Under the pieces are notes generated by a model that saw only the letters and a program-made list of their open reading frames with translations, did not search any database and was not told where the DNA came from. Made by a program: the position numbers and the translations under genes. Positions 8,336 to 16,130 of a DNA stretch of 64,000 nucleotides are shown piece by piece. The stretch comes from Erythrobacter sp. YJ-T3-07 (GTDB taxonomy: Bacteria > Pseudomonadota > Alphaproteobacteria > Sphingomonadales > Sphingomonadaceae). The stretch is from positions 1,488,001-1,552,000 of the forward strand of contig NZ_JAEAGP010000001.1 of the NCBI RefSeq assembly GCF_015999305.1, in the 5' to 3' direction. The stretch's first letter is position 1; each line of letters opens with the position of its first letter.

Positions 8336-9285
8336 CTTTTCTGGATTTCGAGAAGCCTGTGGCCCAGCTGCAGGCGCAGATCGCCGAACTTCGCGCCGCC
8401 AATCAGGGCGCCGACGGCGGCGATCAGATCGACATGGGTGACGAGCTTGCGAAGCTCGAGGCGAAGAGCGCGGACATGCTCAAGGGGCTCTACGCCTCGC
8501 TCAGCCCGTGGCAGAAGACGCAGGTCGCACGCCACCCGCAGCGCCCGCATTTCCGCGACTATGTGGAGCACGCCTTCACCGATTTCATGCCGCTGGGCGG
8601 GGATCGCTATTTCGGCGAGGACCACGCGATCATCGGCGGCTTCGCGACTCTGCGCGGGCGCCCGGTGATGCTGATCGGGCACGAGAAGGGCCACGACACG
8701 CAGAGCCGGATCAAGCACAATTTCGGGATGGGCAAGCCGGAAGGCTATCGCAAGGCGATCCGCCTGATGGACCTTGCCGGGCGATTCGGCCTGCCGGTGG
8801 TCACGCTGGTCGATACCTCGGGCGCGTTCCCGGGGATCGAGGCGGAAGAGCGCGGCCAGGCCGAGGCGATCGCCCGTTCGACCGAGGCGTGCCTTGCGCT
8901 GCCGGTGCCGATGGTCGCGACGATCGTGGGCGAGGGCGGATCGGGCGGCGCGGTGGCGCTGGCCAGCGCGGAACGGGTGCTGATGTTCGAACACGCGATC
9001 TATTCCGTGATCTCGCCCGAAGGCTGCGCCTCGATCCTGTGGCGCACTGCCGAAAAGGCGGCCGACGCTGCCGAGGCGATGAAGGTCACCGCGCAGGATC
9101 TGAAGGAACTGGGCGTGATCGACCGGATCGTGCCCGAGCCGGTCGGCGGCGCGCATCGCGACCCCAAGGCCGCGATCCGCAATCTTGCCGACACGATCGA
9201 CGACGAACTGACGACGCTCGCGCGGCAGGACGTCACATATCTGCAGGAACGGCGCGCGGATCGCTTCCTCGCCATCGGTACTTAA
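8329..9285 (+). CDS. accA: acetyl-CoA carboxylase carboxyltransferase subunit alpha
   Basis: First committed step of fatty acid synthesis: the alpha half of the carboxyltransferase that moves CO2 from carboxybiotin to acetyl-CoA. The 318-residue length is typical. It begins LTFLDFEKPVAQLQAQI and carries GHEKGHDTQSRIKHNFGM, TLVDTSGAFPGIEAEERGQ and GEGGSGGAVALA, all diagnostic of AccA. The ATG lies within the xerD 3' end, so translation may be coupled. The beta subunit (accD) and accBC are not in this window. Confidence 0.97.
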   Translation: MLTFLDFEKPVAQLQAQIAELRAANQGADGGDQIDMGDELAKLEAKSADMLKGLYASLSPWQKTQVARHPQRPHFRDYVEHAFTDFMPLGGDRYFGEDHAIIGGFATLRGRPVMLIGHEKGHDTQSRIKHNFGMGKPEGYRKAIRLMDLAGRFGLPVVTLVDTSGAFPGIEAEERGQAEAIARSTEACLALPVPMVATIVGEGGSGGAVALASAERVLMFEHAIYSVISPEGCASILWRTAEKAADAAEAMKVTAQDLKELGVIDRIVPEPVGGAHRDPKAAIRNLADTIDDELTTLARQDVTYLQERRADRFLAIGT

Positions 9286-9414
9286 GCGGCGGCATCCGGT
9301 TGGCCTGCGAGCCGACCGGGAACCGTGCGGCAACCCTGAAAGTTGAGGCAGTTAACTCGCGTGGGCGCAACGAGCGCACGCGCGATATGCCACCGACAGG
9401 GGAGAGAATACCGC

Positions 9415-10893
9415 ATGATCCGCCGCAAGACGCTCGCATTCGTTTCGCCCATTGCCATCGCGTTCGGCCTGTCCGGCTGCGCGGGCGTGGGCGGGGGCAA
9501 CATCCCTGCCGCCAACACCCCGATCACGCAGAGCGAGGCACAGCAGGGACGCGAATACCATACCCAGCTGCTGCAGGAATTCGGCGGCGCGATGCAGGGC
9601 GGCACGGCCGACTACGTGCGCGGCGTTGGGCAGCGGATTGCAGTCCAGTCCGGCCTTGCCAACAGCCAGAGCGCGTTCACCGTCTCGCTGCTCAACAGCT
9701 CGGTCAACAATGCCTTCGCGACCACCGGCGGCTACGTCTACACCACCCGCCAGCTGGTCACGCTGATGAACAACGAGGCGGAACTGGCCGGGGTGCTGGG
9801 GCATGAAGTGGGCCACGTCGCCGCACGCCATGCGCAGCGCCGCCAGCAGACGCAGCAGCAGAACACCCTCGGGGGCGCCGCGATAGCGATTCTGTCGGGC
9901 ATCCTGCTCGGCGACAGCCAGCTCGGTTCCACGCTGGGCCGCGCGGCCTTGCAGGGTTCGCAGCTGCTGACGCTCAGCTTCTCCCGCTCGCAGGAAGAGC
10001 AGGCGGACCAGCTCGGCGTGCGCTATCTCTCGCAGGCGGGCTACGATCCGATGGCGATGAGCACCGTGCTCGAAAGCCTTGCCCGCCAGTCCGCGCTCGA
10101 TGCGCAGTTGCAGGGGCGCGATAACGCCAACCTGCCTGAATGGGCCTCCACCCACCCGGACCCTGCATCGCGCGTGCGCGAGGCCGCAGCGATGGCGGCG
10201 GGCCTGCCGGGGGCGACGCTCAACCGCGACGTCTTCCTGCGCAATATCGACGGGCTGACCTATGGTGACGATCCGACGCAGGGCGTGGTCGAAGGGCGCG
10301 AGTTCATCCATCCCGATCTGCGCTTCGCCTTCACCGCGCCGCAGGGCTTCTATCTGGTCAACGGGTCGGATTCGGTCTCGATCAACGGCCAGTCGGGCCA
10401 GGCGGAACTGCGGGTCGCGCAGTCGAGCGGCAGCCTGACGCAGTTCGTCAGCCGCGCGTTCCAGTCGCTTGCCGGGCAGGGCCAGTCGATCACTCCGCAG
10501 ATCCAGACCACCACGGTCAACGGCCAGCCCGCGGCCTACGGGATTGCGCGCGCCAGTTCGGACGGCAACCAGCTGGATGTGATGGTGTTCGCGTACGACA
10601 TGGGCGGCGGCCAGACGTACTATTACCAGGCGATCGCCCCGGCTGGCCGGTCGGGCGTGTTCACCCCGATGTTCGAATCCTTCCGCCGGATCAGCACGGC
10701 AGAGGCGAACCAGGTGGTCCCGCGGGTGATCGATGTGGTCACCGTGCAGCGTGGCGATACGGTTGCCTCGCTCTCGCGCCGGATGGCTTACAGCACCGGG
10801 CAGGAGGCGCGCTTCCGGGTGCTCAACGCGCTGGACAGCACTGAAGGCCTGCAGGCGGGGCAGCAGGTCAAGCTGGTGGTCCGCGGGCGCTGA
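9415..10893 (+). CDS. M48 family metalloprotease lipoprotein with C-terminal LysM-like region
   Basis: The start is ATG 9415, preceded by a good ribosome binding site (GGGGAGAG, 9400-9407); an upstream in-frame extension is not protein-like. The N-terminus is a lipoprotein signal with lipobox LSGC (Cys22). The zinc motif HEVGH is at residues 130-134 and the downstream SRSQEEQADQLG supplies the third-ligand glutamate, as in the YfgC/BepA type of periplasmic M48 protease. The C-terminal part ends with VQRGDTVASLSRRM and LQAGQQVKLV, a LysM-like pattern. It probably acts in the periplasm in outer membrane protein quality control. A strong hairpin follows at 10931. Confidence 0.88.
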   Translation: MIRRKTLAFVSPIAIAFGLSGCAGVGGGNIPAANTPITQSEAQQGREYHTQLLQEFGGAMQGGTADYVRGVGQRIAVQSGLANSQSAFTVSLLNSSVNNAFATTGGYVYTTRQLVTLMNNEAELAGVLGHEVGHVAARHAQRRQQTQQQNTLGGAAIAILSGILLGDSQLGSTLGRAALQGSQLLTLSFSRSQEEQADQLGVRYLSQAGYDPMAMSTVLESLARQSALDAQLQGRDNANLPEWASTHPDPASRVREAAAMAAGLPGATLNRDVFLRNIDGLTYGDDPTQGVVEGREFIHPDLRFAFTAPQGFYLVNGSDSVSINGQSGQAELRVAQSSGSLTQFVSRAFQSLAGQGQSITPQIQTTTVNGQPAAYGIARASSDGNQLDVMVFAYDMGGGQTYYYQAIAPAGRSGVFTPMFESFRRISTAEANQVVPRVIDVVTVQRGDTVASLSRRMAYSTGQEARFRVLNALDSTEGLQAGQQVKLVVRGR

Positions 10894-10930
10894 GCGCGCC
10901 CGTGCCCGCACATCTGCAGCGCACAAATGA

Positions 10931-10958
10931 AAACGGCGGGGATTGCTCCCCGCCGTTT
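10931..10958. terminator. bidirectional intrinsic terminator
   Basis: A perfect 12-bp inverted repeat (10931-10942 and 10947-10958) with a 4-base loop. A/T-rich stem ends (AAA...TTT) can serve transcripts from both sides: the M48 protease gene ending at 10893 on the plus strand and the Flp pilin gene ending at 10988 on the minus strand. Confidence 0.8.
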
Positions 10959-10987
10959 CCTTTGTCTGTTCGCTTTCGCGGGAAGGC

Positions 10988-11161
10988 TTAGTTGGCCTTC
11001 GGCGCCATGTCGGTCGACACGGTCGTGAAGGTGTTGCTCAGCTGGTTGCCGAGGCTGCCCATCGCGGTGATCGCGGCGACGGCGATAAGAGCTGCGATAA
11101 GGCCATACTCGATGGCGGTCGCGCCCTGGTCGTCATTCATCAGTTCACGGAAGAATTTCAT
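10988..11161 (-). CDS. Flp/Fap type IVb pilin
   Basis: A 57-residue prepilin. The N-terminus MKFFRELMNDDQGATAIEYG contains the class IVb cleavage context (Gly before ATAIEYG, with the +5 Glu), followed by a hydrophobic helix (LIAALIAVAAITAMG) and a short polar end. Flp pilins are processed by a TadV-type peptidase and polymerised by the Tad machinery, which is not in this window. The start has an upstream AGGAGA-like ribosome binding site. A second pilin gene lies upstream on the same strand. Confidence 0.9.
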   Translation of the reverse strand: MKFFRELMNDDQGATAIEYGLIAALIAVAAITAMGSLGNQLSNTFTTVSTDMAPKAN

Positions 11162-11271
11162 GATCGGTCTCCTGTTATCGTCTTCGTTACCCGGCTCTGC
11201 CCACGTCCCCTTGGAAAGAGCAGGTGCCGGTCTAGGGATCATTCGTTGAAAAAGAGCTAAGAGCGCGCCGG

Positions 11272-11460
11272 CTAGCTGTCGCTGCGGGCGATCGCGTCGG
11301 CCGAGGTCGTGCGCACGGTGTCCCACGTGCCGATGACCCCGTCGGAAAAGGTGCCGATCGCCCCGACCATCGCGAGGAACACGAGGGCCAGGATCAGGCC
11401 GTATTCCACGGCGGTTGCGCCACGTTCGTCGCGGGTCAGCCGGTACCAGAAGCGGTTCAT
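11272..11460 (-). CDS. second Flp/Fap type IVb pilin
   Basis: A 62-residue prepilin from ATG 11460. It begins MNRFWYRLTRDERGATAVEYG, with the Flp processing context (Gly, ATAVEYG) and a hydrophobic stretch (LILALVFLAMVGAIG), followed by a longer polar tail than its neighbour. It differs substantially from the 57-residue pilin, so the pair looks like an old duplication or a major/minor pilin set. An in-frame upstream extension exists but would place a cysteine-rich, non-pilin stretch before the processing site. Confidence 0.87.
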   Translation of the reverse strand: MNRFWYRLTRDERGATAVEYGLILALVFLAMVGAIGTFSDGVIGTWDTVRTTSADAIARSDS

Positions 11461-11545
11461 TGTGCAGCCCCCACGAATATGTGCCTTCGCGCACACCCTC
11501 CGCTCGCATTGAGCCGAGAATAGGCGCATTCATGGCGCACCAGGG

Positions 11546-11560
11546 TTAAGGCACCGTAAA
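11546..11560. promoter_or_regulatory. CtrA-like half-conserved site upstream of the pilin genes
   Basis: The bases TTAA-N7-TAAA at 11546-11560 nearly match the alphaproteobacterial CtrA box (TTAA-N7-TTAA), about 85 bases upstream of the second pilin start and 14 bases upstream of the mutT GTG. CtrA controls pilin genes in Caulobacter, which makes the position sensible, but one mismatch in a short motif is weak evidence. Confidence 0.3.
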
Positions 11561-11573
11561 GCAGAGCACCAAG

Positions 11574-11990
11574 GTGGCAAATATTCCGACATACCTGCCC
11601 GTAGTGGCTGCCGCGATCGGTCCGCGCGAGGGGCGGTGGCTGATGCACCGGCGGCCCGAGGACAAGGCGCATGGCGGCCTGTGGGAATTTCCCGGCGGTA
11701 AGATCGAGGCGGGCGAGGGCGCCCGTGCGGCGCTGGTGCGCGAGATTGCGGAGGAGTGCGGGCTGGAGGTCGATCCGTCGCAGATGGTCGAGGCGGGCTT
11801 TGCCGCGCAGGACCCTGCGCAGTGCGAGGGCGACCGCCCGATCCTGCTGCTGCTGTTCCGCTGTCCTGCATGGACGGGGGAGGCCACCTCGCGCGAAGGG
11901 GGGCAGTGGCGCTGGTGCACGCGCGAGGAGATCGAGGGGCTCGCCATGCCGCCTCTCGACCGGGTTCTTGCCGCGCAATTGTTCGCCTGA
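11574..11990 (+). CDS. mutT: MutT-type (deoxy)nucleoside triphosphate pyrophosphohydrolase
   Basis: A 138-residue Nudix hydrolase expected to remove 8-oxo-dGTP from the nucleotide pool. It has LMHRRPEDKAHGGLWEFPGG followed by the Nudix box GKIEAGEGARAALVREIAEE, then CGLEV; the box is complete. The C-terminal half, with WRWCTREEIEGLAMPPLDR, matches MutT. The start is GTG 11574, preceded only by a weak purine-rich stretch. It is divergent from the pilin genes and directly precedes tRNA-Arg. Confidence 0.88.
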   Translation: MANIPTYLPVVAAAIGPREGRWLMHRRPEDKAHGGLWEFPGGKIEAGEGARAALVREIAEECGLEVDPSQMVEAGFAAQDPAQCEGDRPILLLLFRCPAWTGEATSREGGQWRWCTREEIEGLAMPPLDRVLAAQLFA

Positions 11991-12074
11991 CCCGCCCTGT
12001 GGGAAAACATTCCGGATTTTCGTCACAAAACCATTGCCAAGCCGGTCTGCCCTGCTATGTGCGGCGCCTCACGG

Positions 12075-12151
12075 GCGCCCGTAGCTCAGCTGGATAGAGC
12101 ACCAGACTACGAATCTGGGGGTCAGAGGTTCGAATCCTTTCGGGCGCGCCA
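12075..12151 (+). tRNA. tRNA-Arg (anticodon ACG)
   Basis: A 77-base cloverleaf with a 7-bp acceptor stem (12075-12081 pairing with 12141-12147), D-arm TAGCTCAGCTGGATAGAGC, anticodon stem CCAGA/TCTGG around loop CTACGAA (anticodon ACG) and T-arm AGAGGTTCGAATCCTTT. The discriminator G and encoded CCA occupy 12148-12151. The ACG anticodon would be modified to ICG to read CGU, CGC and CGA. A terminator hairpin follows within three bases. Confidence 0.97.
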
Positions 12152-12153
12152 TT

Positions 12154-12191
12154 AAAAAGGCCTAGTTCCTTCACCGGAACTGGGCCTTTTT
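12154..12191 (+). terminator. intrinsic terminator after tRNA-Arg
   Basis: A 16-bp stem (12154-12169 with 12176-12191, including a T-G wobble) around a 6-base loop, ending in a run of Ts that continues to 12192. It sits immediately after the tRNA CCA end. Confidence 0.88.
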
Positions 12192-12323
12192 TGATATGCG
12201 CCGATTGAGGCTGCGTTGCATCGTGCTGCCTGCGAGTGCGCAGGGTGCACCGGCAGTCGCGCTCCTGCGGCAAGCTTTCAGGAATGTTCTCTAAGAGCGA
12301 GGGGAGCCGCCCTCGACCGAGCC

Positions 12324-13109
12324 TCAGCCGCGTTTGGCGTCGTCCAGTGGCACGGAGGTCACTGGATAGCCGCAACCCTCTGGAATGCACAGGCTGCGGC
12401 CTGCCGGCCGCTCTTCGATCCATGGGACGATCGTGGGGAGCGGCGTCGTCTGCGCATGCTCCCTGGCCTGATCGAAATCGTCGAACTGCGCCAGCCGCTC
12501 AAGGTTGCGGCGGGTGGGGAAGATGACGTCGATCTCGCCGCGATCGGCACCGGCCAGTGCATCGCGCGCGCTGGTCCAGAACAGACTGGTGTTCTCCTGC
12601 GCATCGACCGCGATATCGACCGCGCCGGTGCCCAGATCGGCGATATAGAAGCGTGTGTCGAAAATGCGGGGCAGGCGCTCGTTCTTGGGAAACCAGCGCG
12701 CGAAGGGGACCAAGTCGTGCAGCGCGATGCTCCAGCCCATGCGCTCCAGCACCGGGAGGAGGCTTTTCTCCTCCAGCAGGATCGCGCGCGCCTCGGCAGC
12801 GGATTGCGCGTCGATCGCGCCGCGCAGGCCCAGCGCGAGGCCGGTTTCCTCCAGCGTCTCGCGGATCGCGGCAATCTGGTGCGCGGCTTCATCGATGTCG
12901 ATGTAGTCGGCCTGACGCGCCAGGTTGTAATCGCTCGGGTCCACGCGGCCGCCGGGAAACACCGCCATGCCGCCCGCAAAGGCGAGCGAGCGGGAGCGGA
13001 CCTGCATCAGGATCTGCGGCGCGCCGCCATCGGGCGCATGACGGAAGATCACCACCGTTGCGGCGGGGATGCCTTCGCGCGGGGCATCTTGTTCTACGCT
13101 GCCAGCCAT
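12324..13109 (-). CDS. Nudix hydrolase, NUDT19/NUDT7-like
   Basis: A 261-residue protein with a split Nudix signature: MAVFPGGRVDPSDY, then an insertion of roughly 20 residues, then AAIRETLEETGLAL. This spacing is typical of the NUDT7/NUDT19 group, often linked to CoA or acyl-CoA diphosphate hydrolysis. The C-terminal half (FARWFPKNERLPRIFDTRF, then ADAQEN-type segments) matches this subgroup. Substrate is inference. It stands alone between the tRNA terminator and the grxD cluster, on the minus strand. Confidence 0.8.
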   Translation of the reverse strand: MAGSVEQDAPREGIPAATVVIFRHAPDGGAPQILMQVRSRSLAFAGGMAVFPGGRVDPSDYNLARQADYIDIDEAAHQIAAIRETLEETGLALGLRGAIDAQSAAEARAILLEEKSLLPVLERMGWSIALHDLVPFARWFPKNERLPRIFDTRFYIADLGTGAVDIAVDAQENTSLFWTSARDALAGADRGEIDVIFPTRRNLERLAQFDDFDQAREHAQTTPLPTIVPWIEERPAGRSLCIPEGCGYPVTSVPLDDAKRG

Positions 13110-13257
13110 GATCCGTTGCCTAACCTGCTGTCGGGATTTCTTACAATCCCCCTGGTGGTGCCGAATGCGTTAACCACCGCACGCCGCAGGCGGGCTGCAT
13201 CGGGGAAAACTGGCACGGGAGGTGCATAGCAATATGCGTCCCTGTACTTCGTACAAG

Positions 13258-13288
13258 AGGCGGGGCCGGTGGTCTCCCGGCCCCGCCT
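13258..13288. terminator. strong GC-rich hairpin downstream of grxD
   Basis: Perfect 12-bp arms (13258-13269 and 13277-13288) with a 7-base loop, in the 240-base gap between the Nudix gene start and the grxD stop. The position fits termination of the grxD-bolA-zeta transcript, although there is no clear T-run on the minus strand. Confidence 0.5.
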
Positions 13289-13351
13289 CCCCGAAGTTTT
13301 CCGTGTGGTGCGCCGAACGGCGCGGCCCGCCGAAAGGCAGGTCATGCCCGC

Positions 13352-13681
13352 TCAATCGGCCGTCTTCACGCCCTTGTCGGCGAACATTTGCTGGAGTTCG
13401 CCGGCTTCGAACATCTCGGTCATGATGTCGCTGCCGCCCACGAACTCGCCCTTCACGTAGAGCTGGGGGATGGTCGGCCAGTCGGAAAACGCCTTGATCC
13501 CCTGACGGATTTCCATGTCCTGCAGCACGTCGACGCTTTCATACGTCACGCCGCAATGATCGAGGATGTGAACCGCGCGGCTGGAAAAGCCGCACTGGGG
13601 GAACAGGGGTGTGCCCTTCATGAAAAGGACGACCTCGTTTTCGCCGACGATGCCGGAGATGCGTTCCTTGGTGTCTGTCAT
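13352..13681 (-). CDS. grxD: monothiol glutaredoxin Grx4 family
   Basis: 109 residues from ATG 13681. The CGFS active site is present in FPQCGFSSRAVHIL, preceded by VVLFMKGTP, and the glutathione-binding WPTIPQLYVKGEFVGG and GGSDIMTEM follow. CGFS glutaredoxins coordinate a [2Fe-2S] cluster as a dimer with glutathione and hand clusters to targets or to BolA. bolA lies immediately upstream on the same strand, a well-known functional pairing. In-frame sequence before 13681 extends into the bolA region and is not protein-like. Confidence 0.95.
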   Translation of the reverse strand: MTDTKERISGIVGENEVVLFMKGTPLFPQCGFSSRAVHILDHCGVTYESVDVLQDMEIRQGIKAFSDWPTIPQLYVKGEFVGGSDIMTEMFEAGELQQMFADKGVKTAD

Positions 13682-13716
13682 TTCAAATGTACCGCTATTG
13701 CTTACGCTGTCGGTCG

Positions 13717-13950
13717 TCACTTGGGAGGCTCGGTGGTCAGTTGCAAGGCGTGGAGCACGCCGCCCATCTTCCCGTCGAGCGCCTCGTACACCAGCTTGTG
13801 CTGCTGAACGCGGCTTTTCCCCGCGAATTGGGGCGCGACGACCTTGGCTGCCCAATGGTCGTTATCCCCGGCCAGGTCGCGCATCTCGACCTCGGCACCG
13901 GGCAGCGCGTCCTTGATCATCGCCTCGATTTCGTCGGCTGCCATCGGCAT
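13717..13950 (-). CDS. bolA: BolA family protein
   Basis: 77 residues from ATG 13950; a second ATG at 13944 is possible. The fold signature includes EIEAMIKDALPGAEVEMRDL, then DHWAAKVVAPQFAGKSRVQQ and HKLVYEALDGKMGGVLHALQ, with the conserved invariant histidine region. BolA proteins form [2Fe-2S]-bridged heterodimers with CGFS glutaredoxins; grxD follows 35 bases downstream on the same strand. Confidence 0.93.
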   Translation of the reverse strand: MPMAADEIEAMIKDALPGAEVEMRDLAGDNDHWAAKVVAPQFAGKSRVQQHKLVYEALDGKMGGVLHALQLTTEPPK

Positions 13951-13955
13951 GATGC

Positions 13956-14279
13956 TTACGTCCCGCTGATCAGCTGGCGGCGTGCCTCGACTTCGCACTC
14001 GGCGAGCTTGGCGCGCACCGCGGCCTCGTCGACGTCGCAGCTGGCTGCGGTGAGGTCGCCGAGAACCTTGCGGATCACGTCTTCCTCGCCCGCTTCCTCG
14101 AAATCGGCCTGAACGACAGCCTTCTTGTAGCTGTCGGCCTCTTCCTCGGTCAGATTCATGAGGTCGGCGGCCCATTCGCCGAGCAGGCGGTTGCGCCGCG
14201 CGGCGACCTTGAATGCGGTCTCCTCGTCGAACGCGTACTTGGCTTCCTCGCCGCGTTCCCGATCCTTGAAGCTGGTCAT
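13956..14279 (-). CDS. DUF1476 / F1Fo-ATP synthase zeta inhibitor subunit
   Basis: 107 residues from ATG 14279, beginning MTSFKDRERGEEAKYAFDEE and continuing FKVAARRNRLLGEWAADLMN, the hallmark of DUF1476. In Paracoccus this protein is the zeta subunit, an inhibitor of reverse ATP hydrolysis by the F1 sector, restricted to alphaproteobacteria. The predicted fold is a four-helix protein and no membrane segment is seen. The gene sits five bases upstream of bolA on the same strand, so it likely shares a transcript with bolA-grxD. The ATP synthase genes are elsewhere. Confidence 0.9.
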   Translation of the reverse strand: MTSFKDRERGEEAKYAFDEETAFKVAARRNRLLGEWAADLMNLTEEEADSYKKAVVQADFEEAGEEDVIRKVLGDLTAASCDVDEAAVRAKLAECEVEARRQLISGT

Positions 14280-14371
14280 GTGTGTCGTTGCCTGTTGATA
14301 AGCGCCCCGCAGTGGGGCTGAAGATGCTGTGTGGCAGATAGCCGCGGGCGGCCGAAGCCGCAAGCGAGCTG

Positions 14372-15373
14372 CTATTTGTCCATTACCACCACCAGCTTGC
14401 CGATGGCCTGCCGGTTTTCGAGCTTTTCGATCGCGCGGGCCGCATCGTCGAGGCTGAAGGTCTCGCTCACCTGCGGGGCGATCTTGCCGTCCTTCCACAT
14501 CTCGAACAGCTCGGCGATGTTCTGCGCATTGCGCTGCGGTTCGCGCGCAGCGAACGCGCCCCAGAACACGCCGCGAATGTCGCAACTCTTGAGCAGGGTG
14601 AGGTTGAGCGGCATTTTCGCGATGCCTGCGGGGAAGCCGATCACAAGAAAGCGGCCTTCCCACGCGATGGAGCGCAGCGCGGGCTCGGAATAGTCGCCGC
14701 CGACGATGTCGACCACGATGTCCGCACCCTTGGGGCCGACCGCGTCCTTGAACGCGCCGGCCAGCGCCTTGGACTGGTCCTTGTCGAAGGGGGCGCGCGG
14801 ATAGACCACGGTTTCGTCCGCGCCTGCGTCCTTGGCGACCTTGGCCTTCTCATCACTGGAAACCGCCGCGACCACGCGCGCACCATAGGCCTTGGCCAGC
14901 TCGATCGAAGCAAGGCCGACGCCGCCTGCCGCGCCGAGCACCAGCACGGTATCGCCCGGCTTGATGTCGCCGCGATCCTTGAGCGCGTGGATCATGGTGC
15001 CGTAGGTCATCAGCAGCGCGGAGGCTTCGACCAGATCGACCCCTTCGGGCACCTTGAACAGCTTGGCGGCCTCGATCGCGACCTGTTCGCGCAGGCCGCC
15101 GCTGCCGATCCCGGCGAGCACGCGGTCGCCGACCTGCCAGCCTTCGACACCGTCACCCACTGCGGAAATCGTCCCCGAAATCTCGCTGCCGGGCGAATAG
15201 GGGCGCTCCGGCTTGAACTGATACATGTCGCGGATCATCAGCGTGTCGGGGAAATTGATCGCGCACGCGGCAATATCGACCAGCACCTCACCCTTGCCGG
15301 GCTGGGCTGCATCAATCTGTTCCACGACGAGCGTTTCGGGCCCGCCCACTTCCTTGGTAAGCACGGCTTTCAT
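14372..15373 (-). CDS. NADPH:quinone oxidoreductase family protein (zinc-free MDR)
   Basis: 333 residues of the medium-chain dehydrogenase/reductase superfamily. The GroES-like N-terminal domain (MKAVLTKEVGGPETLVVEQI, AINFPDTLMIRDMYQ, GSEISGTISAVG) lacks the zinc cysteines of alcohol dehydrogenases. The Rossmann domain shows VLVLGAAGGVGLASIELAK (near residue 145). Proteins of this type reduce quinones or enones with NADPH. Zeta-crystallin-like is the closest description and the true substrate is unknown. Monocistronic appearance on the minus strand. Confidence 0.88.
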   Translation of the reverse strand: MKAVLTKEVGGPETLVVEQIDAAQPGKGEVLVDIAACAINFPDTLMIRDMYQFKPERPYSPGSEISGTISAVGDGVEGWQVGDRVLAGIGSGGLREQVAIEAAKLFKVPEGVDLVEASALLMTYGTMIHALKDRGDIKPGDTVLVLGAAGGVGLASIELAKAYGARVVAAVSSDEKAKVAKDAGADETVVYPRAPFDKDQSKALAGAFKDAVGPKGADIVVDIVGGDYSEPALRSIAWEGRFLVIGFPAGIAKMPLNLTLLKSCDIRGVFWGAFAAREPQRNAQNIAELFEMWKDGKIAPQVSETFSLDDAARAIEKLENRQAIGKLVVVMDK

Positions 15374-15411
15374 CGGGTCTCTCCTCCCAGTTTCTGGCTA
15401 ATTCTATTGGA

Positions 15412-15591
15412 TCAGTCTGTCTGCGGATCTTCGCCCGAGGGGATCGGCGGCCGCTTCTTGGGCTCTGCCTCCCCATCGCCCGATTTGCGGCGCTTGCCGG
15501 CATATAGCAGGGCGGCGGCGATGGCGGCGGATCCGATGGCGGCACCGGTCGCGATGGCGACGCCGGTCAGGCTCTTGTTGCTCTTGCTCAT
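15412..15591 (-). CDS. 59-aa membrane protein with basic/acidic tail
   Basis: ATG 15591 gives MSKSNKSLTGVAIATG, one small-residue hydrophobic segment (about residues 9-28, rich in Ala/Gly/Ile) and a charged cytoplasmic-looking tail (KRRKSGDGEAEPKKRPP). No family is recognised. It lies upstream of the quinone oxidoreductase on the same strand with 38 bases between, and may be its operon partner. Confidence 0.6.
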   Translation of the reverse strand: MSKSNKSLTGVAIATGAAIGSAAIAAALLYAGKRRKSGDGEAEPKKRPPIPSGEDPQTD

Positions 15592-15684
15592 GCCTGTCCT
15601 AGTGCATGGGCCGCCAAATCGTTGCAAGCCACGCGGGGGCGGGGCGGAAAAAATCCTGCCGAAAGTGCGCGTCGGTCATGGTAA

Positions 15685-15710
15685 TGTAAGACCTTAGGGG
15701 CTAACTTACA
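15685..15710. promoter_or_regulatory. dyad upstream of the thioesterase gene
   Basis: TGTAAG (15685-15690) and CTTACA (15705-15710) form an inverted repeat with a 14-base spacer ending four bases before the thioesterase ATG. The size resembles a TetR-type operator, but the arms are short, so this is only a candidate. Confidence 0.3.
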
Positions 15711-15713
15711 GTT

Positions 15714-16115
15714 ATGTCAGCAAAGCCATATGCTCATCCTATCGATATCCAGCCCGCCGATATCGACTTCATGGGGCACGTGAACAACGCGCGCTACCTC
15801 GGCTGGGTGCAGGACGCTGTGCTGGCGCACTGGCGCAAATTCGCGCCTGCGGAGGCCGTGGCGGAGCGTGCGTGGGTCGCGCTCAAGCACGAGATTACCT
15901 ATCGCAAGCCCGCCTTCCTCGAAGACGACGTGATCGCGCGCACGGTGCTGGAAAGCACGCGTGGCGCCCGCGCATTCTACCACACCGTGATCGAACGCGG
16001 CGGGGAAGTGCTGGCCGAGGTCAAGTCCAGCTGGTGCTGCATCGACGCCAAGAGCCTGCGCCCCGCACGCATCGGCGAAGAGATCGCCCGCCACTTTTTC
16101 CCGCCTGCGGAATAG
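15714..16115 (+). CDS. hotdog-fold acyl-CoA thioesterase
   Basis: 133 residues of the 4-hydroxybenzoyl-CoA thioesterase (YbgC/FadM-like) group. It has the motif PADIDFMGHVNNARYLGWVQ, where the Asp and following HVNNARY are the catalytic and substrate region, then LKHEITYRKPAFLEDDV. It probably hydrolyses acyl-CoAs in the cytoplasm; chain length is unknown. The gene is followed by crtZ after 15 bases, so the two may be co-expressed. Confidence 0.85.
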   Translation: MSAKPYAHPIDIQPADIDFMGHVNNARYLGWVQDAVLAHWRKFAPAEAVAERAWVALKHEITYRKPAFLEDDVIARTVLESTRGARAFYHTVIERGGEVLAEVKSSWCCIDAKSLRPARIGEEIARHFFPPAE

Positions 16116-16130
16116 CCTATAACGCGCCCC

